Below, piece after piece: positions 1 to 6,900 of a DNA stretch of 10,249 nt (the first letter of the stretch is position 1; every line of letters starts with the position of its first letter). The stretch comes from Candidatus Cloacimonadota bacterium (lineage in GTDB: Bacteria; Cloacimonadota; Cloacimonadia; Cloacimonadales; Cloacimonadaceae), in NCBI GenBank assembly GCA_017995495.1, contig JAGOIS010000037.1, positions 1 to 10,249 on the forward strand. The letters run 5' to 3'. A program made the translations under genes and the position numbers. The notes under the pieces were generated by a model. That model was given only the letters and a program-made list of their open reading frames with translations, had not been told where the DNA came from and made no database searches.

Positions 1-389
1 GGATCGTCGCTGTATTCCTTGTAATGCCAGGCCAGGCCGGCTCTAACCAATTCCTTGTTCAGGTTGGTTTCGCCGATATAAACTGTCCCCAGATAGCGTT
101 TGTATTGGTCGCGTTCCGTATATTTCACCTTTACGGCCTTGTTGAAGGCCAGATCGGAGGTGAATTGCCGGGCAACATTGCCGAAGGCCTGGCCCTTTTC
201 CGGACAGTCAACTCCAAACAAACGGATCTTGTAGGTTGTGGTCCCCCGCAGCACGGTGATGGTGTCTCCATCCTGGATCGAGACCACCCTGCCCTTGATC
301 TCACTTTTATTGAAAAAGTTGATCACCCACACCGCCACCAGGACCAGCACCAGACTCAGAATGTGTTTTTTATTCAACCTGTATCGCAT
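1..389 (-). CDS. Membrane-anchored thermonuclease-family (staphylococcal nuclease-like) enzyme, 5' part only
   Basis: Reading the minus strand from an ATG at 389-387 gives 129 residues before the window ends, so the C-terminus is missing. Residues 1-8 are basic and about 9-24 form one hydrophobic segment, a signal anchor or uncleaved signal peptide, so the nuclease domain should sit outside the cytoplasmic membrane. The SNase fold signature is complete up to the cut: IQDGDTITV (Asp40, Asp42), KIRLFGVDCPE (Arg56, Asp61, Glu64) and RDQYKRYLG (Arg98). These align with the calcium ligands and catalytic Arg35, Glu43 and Arg87 of staphylococcal nuclease. The family hydrolyses DNA and RNA phosphodiester bonds with Ca2+. 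Secreted members usually run to about 150-180 residues, so perhaps 20-50 are lost. AAAGGG lies just upstream of the ATG as a modest ribosome site. It is transcribed divergently from the GlmL-like gene. Family assignment is firm; the physiological role (nucleic-acid scavenging, for example) is inferred. Confidence 0.9.
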   Translation of the reverse strand, partial: MRYRLNKKHILSLVLVLVAVWVINFFNKSEIKGRVVSIQDGDTITVLRGTTTYKIRLFGVDCPEKGQAFGNVARQFTSDLAFNKAVKVKYTERDQYKRYLGTVYIGETNLNKELVRAGLAWHYKEYSDD

Positions 390-510
390 GAACCCTTTGT
401 TGCTGGCACAGCACTCTTGTCAATGGAAATCCACCTTGGGCGGTCTGCCAACCGAATCGGTAGCTCAATTATGCCTCCCCTGCCGCTTGACGTCTCATCC
501 ATGTCCGAAT

Positions 511-525
511 CATGGGCGGCCCATG
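511..525. repeat. Short perfect dyad in the divergent intergenic region
   Basis: CATGGGC and GCCCATG form 7-bp inverted arms around a single G. No T-tract follows on either strand, so it is not a terminator. It could be a regulator binding site in the space between the two divergent genes, or chance; the sequence is GC-rich and short. Confidence 0.3.
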
Positions 526-663
526 GCCGAAAGCGCATATAACCCGGCCATCAGCAAGCCTTCGTTCAGATTTTCCAGGATGGGAGCGATGAATCTATCT
601 ATGAATATGATCAACTTGGCAAAAGTTGGTGCGGGTGCCTTCCACAGCCCTACCCGCAATTTC

Positions 664-692
664 TTGACAAGATAAGGCAACTGATAAATATT
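664..692 (+). promoter_or_regulatory. Sigma70-type promoter of the GlmL-like gene
   Basis: A perfect -35 box TTGACA (664-669) is followed after 17 bp by AATATT (687-692), which matches four of six bases of TATAAT. The predicted start near 699 gives a leader of about 24 nt that holds a strong ribosome site AAGGAG (711-716), six bases before the ATG at 723. Spacing and position are what a housekeeping promoter should show. No operator is obvious next to it. Confidence 0.65.
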
Positions 693-722
693 GTTTGATA
701 AAACCATCCCAAGGAGCGAAAC

Positions 723-3629
723 ATGCGCCTGGACAAAGATTATATAATCATCACCGACATCGGCAGCACCACCACCAAAGCGCTGCTTCTGGACAACCGG
801 CAGGAGACTCCGGTGTTGCTGGGGATCACGCAGGCCGAAACAACTGTGGAAGAGCCCAAAAGTGACGTCCGGCACGGGATCAAGGCTGCCGTAACCGCCC
901 TGCAGCAAATATCCGGAATTACTCTATTGCAACCCGCGGGAGCGCCCGAGGAATTGGCCTGGGCGGAAAACACTGCCTATTTCAGCACCAGCAGCGCCGG
1001 CGGAGGCTTGCAGATCCTGGTGATCGGGCTCACCATGTTCGATTCTGCCAGCAGCGGCAAACGCTGCGCCTACGGTGCCGGCGGGGTGATTCTGGACACC
1101 TTTGCCCTGGACGATAAACGCCAGGCGGCCCAACAGATGCTGGCCATGCGCAATCTGCATCCGGACATGATCCTCCTTTGCGGCGGCACGGATGGAGGGG
1201 CCATCTCCGGCGTGCTGAGAATGGCCGAGATCCTCCGGATAGCCAATCCTGCCCCCAAATTCGACCTGCGGGGTAAGATCACCACGCTCTATGCGGGCAA
1301 CCAGGACGCGGCTCCGATAGTTAAAAAGCTGATCTCGCAAGCCTTCGATTTGCACATCCTGCCGAATCTGCGGCCCGGTTTGGAGGTGGAGAACCTGCAA
1401 CCCACCCAGGACCTGATTCAGAAGCTCTTCATGGAAAACGTGATGGAACAAGCCCCGGGCTACAACCAAGTGAAACCCGCTGTGGCGTCACCCATCATAC
1501 CCACTCCCCTGGGTGTGCAGAGAGCCCTGGCCCAACTGGCGGGAGAGGAAACCAGGGATATCTTCGCCTTTGATATCGGCGGAGCCACCACCGACGTGTT
1601 CAGCTACATCAACCGCCACTTTCAGCGCACGGTGAGCGCCAACCTGGGGATGAGCTACAGCGCTTGGAACGTGCTGAGGGAGGCCGGCCTCGAAAACGTG
1701 AAACGCTGGCTCCCAAATGATCTGAGTGAGCAGGACATCCGCAATTACATCGCCAACAAATGCCTCCATCCCACCAGCAATCCCCACACCACTGATGAGT
1801 TCAGGATAGAACACGCTCTGGCCCGCGAAGCCCTCTCCCTGGCGCTGGAGCAACATCGCCAGATGCATTACAACAGTGAGAAGGTCGGCTATCTGGACAA
1901 GCTGAAACGCAACGACATAGATAAATTTGAACTCCAGTTCGAATACCAGCGCGAAGACAGCAAACACCGCTTCAAAGAAAGCGACATCGAAATATTGATC
2001 GGGGCAGGGGGAGTTTTCGCCCATGCCCAAAATCCCAGCCAGTGCGCCATGATCCTGGCCGACGCGGTGCTTCCCAAGGGGATCACGGAACTTTGGATCG
2101 ACCGCAATTTCATCAGCCCCCATCTCGGAGTGCTCAGCGACACGGACCCCAAAACCAGCAATACCCTGCTGCAAAGCAGCTGCATCGAAAAACTGGCTGT
2201 CCACATCGCCCCCATTTTCGACCGGCGGAGCAAGAAAGACCTCATGACCCTGGAAGTAGCCACCAACAGAGGGAAGCAGTTCTTTGAGATCAGGCCGGAC
2301 AGTTTCATCAGTCTGCCCCAGTGTGCCAAAACCCTGAAGATCAGCTTGAGCAAACACTGCAAACTCAGCACCAATGAAGATCTGGGCAATTATCAAACAG
2401 AACTTCCGGTGCTGATCGACACCAGGATCGATCCCGCGAGTCATGCCAGGGAGGTGGAAAAAACGTTGGGCCTCTATCCCGTATCAGACCAAGCGACCCC
2501 GATCACAGCAACGGCTCCGGTGGAACCGGCCTTCACGCAGGGATCATGGATCAAACGGATCGAACTACCTTACGCGGGCGACATCAATTTCAACGAGGGC
2601 GACCATGTGCGGCCTGATGACGTGGTGGCGGTTAACCGATTCAATCCGCCGCGACTGTATATCATTCCCGGCTTGTCCAACCTGAAGGACCTCAGCCCGG
2701 ACCAGATCCGTGAAGCCCTGAAAGTTAGATCCGGCTACAAGATCGAAGCGGATGAGATCTACGCGGAATTGCCAAGCGATTACAAACTGCCGAGCTACAA
2801 TAGGGGGGCGCGCAAATTGTATTCCCCTGTGCGAGGCAGGATCGAGTACATAGACGAAAACACAGGCATGATCGTGGCCTCGGAGATCCAAGACTATTCT
2901 GGCAAACCTCAAACGGTAAGTTTCGCCAACAAACTCATGCTCCCGCCCAAGCGGGCCTCCCGCTACCTGAGCAAGATGAAGGGGGATTTTGTCTATCAGG
3001 GTGATGTGCTGGCCAAACGCATAGAAAGGACGGCTGACGGGGCTCCGCCTGTCTTGCTGAAAGCTCCCACCACCGGAACTATAACGGACATTGACAACCA
3101 GGCTGGGACCCTCATCATCACATATATCCACAGTCCGATGGAGTTTCGTGCCCACGTGGGGGGAGTGGTGAAAAACGTTGTTCCCGGTCAGAGCCTGGAG
3201 ATAGCTTTCCAAGGGATAAAACTGGAGGGAAAAGTCGCTTTTGGAAGTGCTTGCCATGGCGCGTTCAAGTTGCTGGACTCGGATGATGCCTTCGGGGAAA
3301 TTCGGAACAAGATCGTTGCCCTGAGTTTTTCGCCTGACCTTAATGCGCTGAAGAGACTGGCAAAAGAGGGTGTGCGAGGAGTGGTTTGTTACGCCATCGA
3401 CGCCACTGAACTCACTGGCTGGCTTGAATTTGAGCCTGGGGTGATCAACACCGGCAACGAAGACCTGCCTTTTGCGATCATGGTCCTGAACAGCTTCTCA
3501 GCCGAGCCGATGCCGGAAATACTCCGGAAGTTTCTCAGCGGTCAGAATTTCGCCTATCTGAACCCACATACCCGCATCAGGGCGGGAGTGGTGAGGCCGT
3601 TCATCTGTTTTACGCCCCATCCTGATTGA
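723..3629 (+). CDS. GlmL/MutL-type B12-mutase reactivase-like ATPase with a long C-terminal extension
   Basis: The 968-residue protein starts at an ATG preceded by AAGGAG at ideal spacing. Residues about 7-470 carry the ASHKA-type nucleotide-binding motifs of the MutL/GlmL family: DIGSTTTK (12-19, phosphate 1), CGGTDGG (153-159), DIGGATTDVFS (284-294, phosphate 2) and LIGAGGVFAHA (425-435, adenosine loop). GlmL proteins accompany glutamate mutase and ornithine aminomutase and are thought to act in ATP-driven reactivation of the cobalamin enzyme. Typical GlmL is about 460 residues, so residues 470-968 are an addition. That half is soluble and beta-rich. It includes two similar stretches near 699-720 and 779-802 (S/AP-x2-G-x-I ... 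D-x2-xG-x-I) that recall biotinyl-lipoyl-like or barrel-sandwich hairpins, and a Gly-rich segment at 811-842. I cannot name the extension. No transmembrane segment or signal peptide is seen. No mutase gene is adjacent, so the client enzyme is unknown. The gene has its own promoter and terminator and appears monocistronic. Confidence 0.82.
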   Translation: MRLDKDYIIITDIGSTTTKALLLDNRQETPVLLGITQAETTVEEPKSDVRHGIKAAVTALQQISGITLLQPAGAPEELAWAENTAYFSTSSAGGGLQILVIGLTMFDSASSGKRCAYGAGGVILDTFALDDKRQAAQQMLAMRNLHPDMILLCGGTDGGAISGVLRMAEILRIANPAPKFDLRGKITTLYAGNQDAAPIVKKLISQAFDLHILPNLRPGLEVENLQPTQDLIQKLFMENVMEQAPGYNQVKPAVASPIIPTPLGVQRALAQLAGEETRDIFAFDIGGATTDVFSYINRHFQRTVSANLGMSYSAWNVLREAGLENVKRWLPNDLSEQDIRNYIANKCLHPTSNPHTTDEFRIEHALAREALSLALEQHRQMHYNSEKVGYLDKLKRNDIDKFELQFEYQREDSKHRFKESDIEILIGAGGVFAHAQNPSQCAMILADAVLPKGITELWIDRNFISPHLGVLSDTDPKTSNTLLQSSCIEKLAVHIAPIFDRRSKKDLMTLEVATNRGKQFFEIRPDSFISLPQCAKTLKISLSKHCKLSTNEDLGNYQTELPVLIDTRIDPASHAREVEKTLGLYPVSDQATPITATAPVEPAFTQGSWIKRIELPYAGDINFNEGDHVRPDDVVAVNRFNPPRLYIIPGLSNLKDLSPDQIREALKVRSGYKIEADEIYAELPSDYKLPSYNRGARKLYSPVRGRIEYIDENTGMIVASEIQDYSGKPQTVSFANKLMLPPKRASRYLSKMKGDFVYQGDVLAKRIERTADGAPPVLLKAPTTGTITDIDNQAGTLIITYIHSPMEFRAHVGGVVKNVVPGQSLEIAFQGIKLEGKVAFGSACHGAFKLLDSDDAFGEIRNKIVALSFSPDLNALKRLAKEGVRGVVCYAIDATELTGWLEFEPGVINTGNEDLPFAIMVLNSFSAEPMPEILRKFLSGQNFAYLNPHTRIRAGVVRPFICFTPHPD

Positions 3630-3630
3630 C

Positions 3631-3684
3631 TGCTGTTGAAGTGATTGCCAGCCTGCCGAAGATCAACAGCACTGGCGTTTTTTT
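3631..3684 (+). terminator. Putative intrinsic terminator after the GlmL-like gene, with two competing stems
   Basis: Two bases after the TGA stop, TGCTGTTGA (3631-3639) can pair with TCAACAGCA (3663-3671) in nine Watson-Crick pairs. TGCCAG (3646-3651), inside that loop, can instead pair with CTGGCG (3672-3677), immediately before a run of seven T (3678-3684). The second stem sits directly on the T-run as a terminator should, but it is only six pairs (one G-T) with a 20-nt loop. The first is longer but ends six bases short of the T-run. Termination is likely; which stem does it is open. Confidence 0.55.
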
Positions 3685-3714
3685 AGCATAACTTTTGGGA
3701 CAGACATATTGTCC

Positions 3715-3743
3715 TTGACAGGAATTTGGATTGCCCTGATTAT
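3715..3743 (+). promoter_or_regulatory. Upstream promoter candidate for the surface-protein gene
   Basis: A perfect TTGACA (3715-3720) is followed after exactly 17 bp by GATTAT (3738-3743), four of six matches to TATAAT. Use of this promoter would give a leader of about 195 nt before the ATG at 3945. It lies 30 bp downstream of the preceding terminator, where a new transcription unit would be expected to start. Confidence 0.5.
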
Positions 3744-3795
3744 GGTTTTGTGAGATAAAAGTCATGTGGTAACCTGTTCTGAGGCTACTCAAGGA

Positions 3796-3824
3796 TTGAC
3801 AATGACCTTATGCTGTGATATGTT
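3796..3824 (+). promoter_or_regulatory. Downstream promoter of the surface-protein gene, with extended -10
   Basis: A perfect TTGACA (3796-3801) is followed after 17 bp by TATGTT (3819-3824), with a TGN extension (TGA at 3816-3818) just before the -10 box. This is the best promoter match in the window. Transcription would start near 3831 and give a leader of about 114 nt that contains the dyad at 3857-3873. Together with the candidate 81 bp upstream it makes a tandem promoter pair. Confidence 0.6.
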
Positions 3825-3845
3825 TGTACATCAGTCGAAAGTCAT

Positions 3846-3881
3846 CGGTTCAAACTCCAGTTCCTGGAACTGGTGTAACCG
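3846..3881 (+). promoter_or_regulatory. Strong stem-loop or operator dyad in the leader of the surface-protein gene
   Basis: CCAGTTCC and GGAACTGG (3857-3873) form a perfect 8-bp inverted repeat around a single T. Outside it, CGGTT (3846-3850) can pair with AACCG (3877-3881), making a two-part stem with an internal loop. It lies in the predicted 5' leader, about 15-50 nt after the downstream start site and more than 60 nt before the ATG. No T-run follows, so it is not a terminator. It could be an mRNA stability element or the DNA site of a dimeric regulator. It matches no riboswitch class that I recognise. Confidence 0.4.
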
Positions 3882-3944
3882 TTGGTGCATTCAACCGTCA
3901 AAATCAAACCAACCCTGTTTTAACCATCATAATAGGAGTATATT

Positions 3945-6900
3945 ATGAAAAAAATCAGTATCGTGATCTTGCTCATCTGCCTGGGCATTGGCCTGGCGTT
4001 CGCGCAAATCACCACCTTCCCCTGGAACGAAGGTTTTGAGGGGACGTTCTTACCCGCAGGATGGACAAAGATTGTCACAACCCCCAACGACATCACCCAA
4101 AGCAACACTCAAAACCACACACCGGGCGGCGTGTATTCAGCCCGGTTCAGTTCCTTCTCCACCAGCACCAACTACAATCAGTACCTGTTCTCACCAGCCA
4201 TCACGGTCGATGCCGCGTACACGATGCTATCTTTCTGGCACAGAAAGTACGGAACTCATGCCGAGCTTTTGGAATGGGGCATCGCCACGGACACCAGTCC
4301 AGGATCCTTCACCTGGACACCCGTGACCCTTTCCAACCTTGCATGGCAGGAAACGATGGTAGATCTCAGTGCTTATGCGGGAGACACTGTTTACCTCGGT
4401 TTCCATTATTACGGCAACTACCTGTGGTATGTTTATCTGGACGACGTGGCGATCGAAGCGCCGCCCACAGTGCCTGTCTTCACCATCAACCCTGAAAGCT
4501 GGGATTTCGGTAATGTTGACACTGTCGGTTCAGTAAGCAAAACCTTCACTGTGGCCAATGACGGTGGAGGCGAACTGGGCATAGTTTCGATCGAGAAATC
4601 CGACGGTGACGTGGATTATTTCGAAATCGTGAACAACACCTACACAGGCCCCCTGGGGCTTGGGGAAAGCTTCACCTTCGATGTGGAATTCTCCCCCACG
4701 GAAGAAATCCCTTACACGCTCACCCTGTCGATCACCGATGACCAAGCCAAGGTGGCGCATGATGTGATCATCACCGGCATGGGATATTCACGTCCACCTG
4801 GTTCAACCTGTCAAAACCCCCTGCCAGTCGAGCTGCCTCTGGTTGACTTTTTAGGCGACACTGCTCTGTACGGCGATGACTACAGCAGTACCTGGATAAC
4901 TCCAAGCTCCAGCTACCTGAACGGCGATGACATGGTCTTGCAATTCACTTTGGCTGAAGCAAGCAAACTGGTTGGAACATTGACCGCAACAACCGGAAGT
5001 TGGATCGGCATGTTCGTGGTTAACACCACTCCCGACCCGGTCACTCCCGCGCCGGTACTGGCCCAGGCCACTTCCTCCGGGACAGTGGCAACCATGGATA
5101 GTGAGTATCTCCCCGCCGGGAGCTATTTCTTATTGCTCTCCACTTATCCATCACCCCAGTCATTCCAGTTCAGCCTGGACCTGGAGGCAGTGCCCGCCCC
5201 GACTGAACCTATCTTCTCCATCGACCCTGAAAGCTGGGATTTCGGCAATACTGACATTGTCGGCTCAGTGACCAAAACCTTTACTGTATCCAATGAAGGT
5301 GGAGGCGAACTGGGCATAGTGTCGATCGAGAAATCCGACGGTGACGTGGATTATTTCGAAATCGTGAACAACACCTACACAGCCCCCCTGGGAGTTGGCG
5401 AAAGCTTCACCTTCGGGGTGGAATTCTCCCCCACGGAAGAAATCCCTTACACGCTCACCCTGTCGATCACCGATGACCAAGCCAAGGCGACGCATGATGT
5501 GATAATCACCGGTATGGGATATACGCGTCCTCCCGGTTCAACCTGTCAAAACCCCCTGCCAGTCGAGCTGCCTCTGGTTGGCTTTGAAGGCGATACTTCT
5601 CTATACGGAGATGACTACAGCAGTACCTGGATAACTCCAAGCTCCAGCTACCTGAATGGCGATGATATGGTCCTGCAATTCACCCTGGAGGAGAACAGCA
5701 TCCTGGAGGGAACGCTGACTGCCCTCACCGGTAACTGGATCGGCATGTTCGTGGTTAACACCACTCCCGATCCGGTCACTCCCGCGCCGGTACTGGCCCA
5801 AGCGACTTCCTCCGGAACCCTTGCCACCATGGAAAGTGGTGAACTCGCGGCTGGCAGCTATTTCCTGATCCTCTCCACCTATCCCAGCCCGCAATCCTTC
5901 ACCTTCAGCCTGGACCTGATGGCCATTCCCGCCAACGAGCCCTTGATGTTCATAAGCGAGGACTATTGGGACTACGGCGTGGCTCTGGCTGGTGGAGACA
6001 CCTGCACGCCTCATACCTTCGCCGCCACCAATGTTGGCTTCGGAACTCTCACCATTGCGGCCCCGCCTGTTATCGAACCTGCGACCGACTTCAGCATCAT
6101 CGACGATACCAATGTCTATCCCATCACCCTGGGCTCGGACGCATCGGCCTATTGGACGGTGAAGTTCAATCCGAGCACCCCCTGTGGGGAGAAGACTGCC
6201 ACCATGACCCTGGTTGATGATATAGCCAGGAAGATCGCGCTGGTTGAAGTTCCCGCAGAAACCGTGGTTGCCGCGGTATCAAAGAGCGCCAATGGAGAAG
6301 CTGTATCGGTCAAGAGCATTGCTCAGGAAAACAACCGGGTGAAAGAGCAGCCCAAGAACTCATATGAGATCGGGCTGCGCGGTTACGCCATGCTCACCAC
6401 CTTTGAGGATAACTTTGAAGGATATGCGGATTTCACCCTCGATCTGACCCCCTGGACCCAGGTGGACCTTGATGGAAGTGATACCTACTACATCTCAAAC
6501 ACCACCTTCCCCAACCAGGGCTACATCGGTTCCTTCATCGCCTTCAACCCCTCCATGGCCACACCGGCTCTCCCCGAGGCTTATTACCCCTATTCCGGCG
6601 AAAAGTACGCGGCTTGTTTCGCAGCCACCGACTTTCCCAACGATGACTGGCTGGTATCACCTCCCCTGTCATACACCGGAGAGGCAAGGTTCAGCATGCT
6701 TGCCAAGTCCATCACCTCGCAATACGGGCTTGAGCGCATGATGATAGCTTACTCAACCGAAGGTAACGATCCAACTTCTGGAAACTGGACCTACCTGCTG
6801 GGAAGCGAAACAGAATACGCTCAGGTTCCGGTCCCCTGGACCCTGTATGAGTACGCTCTCCCGTCCACCATCGAGGAAACCACAGTCTACATTGCCATAC

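Larger units (their letters stand above)
390..722. other. Divergent intergenic region (333 bp)
   Basis: This lies between the minus-strand nuclease and the plus-strand GlmL-like gene. It holds a convincing promoter for the rightward gene (664-692) and a 15-bp dyad CATGGGC-G-GCCCATG at 511-525. It also holds a weak leftward -10-like box (CATAAT on the minus strand, 473-468) without a good -35. A 65-codon open frame on the minus strand (705-510) is discussed in the findings; it has no ribosome site and is not called. No tRNA or transposon end is visible. Confidence 0.6.
3630..3944. other. Intergenic region with terminator, tandem promoters and structured leader (315 bp)
   Basis: From left to right this holds the terminator of the GlmL-like gene (3631-3684), two candidate promoters for the surface-protein gene (3715-3743 and 3796-3824), a strong dyad in the leader (3846-3881) and the ribosome site (3934-3938). 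Short open frames here have no ribosome site and no recognisable product. The region is more AT-rich than the genes on either side. Confidence 0.65.

Noticed and set aside
395..423. Leftward TTGACA (minus strand 423-418) as promoter of the nuclease gene
   Set aside because: The sequence 17 bp on is ACAAAG, a poor -10, and the transcript would have almost no leader before the ATG at 389.
24..542. Plus-strand open frame of 172 codons over the nuclease gene
   Set aside because: The opposite strand encodes the nuclease with all active-site motifs. This frame has no ribosome site or recognisable domain and runs beyond the nuclease only by chance.
924..2444. Long minus-strand open frames inside the GlmL-like gene
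   Set aside because: They lie antisense to a gene with clear ATPase motifs. GC-rich codons leave few stops on the antisense strand, and their products show no domain.
3631..3677. RNA pseudoknot after the GlmL-like gene
   Set aside because: The two stems interlock on paper, but a 6-nt first loop and no bases between the two 3' arms make the crossing strands too short. Alternative hairpins are more likely.
3841..3881. tRNA-like look of GGTTCAAACTCC in the surface-protein leader
   Set aside because: The segment resembles a T-arm, but no acceptor stem, anticodon arm or D-arm can be built around it.
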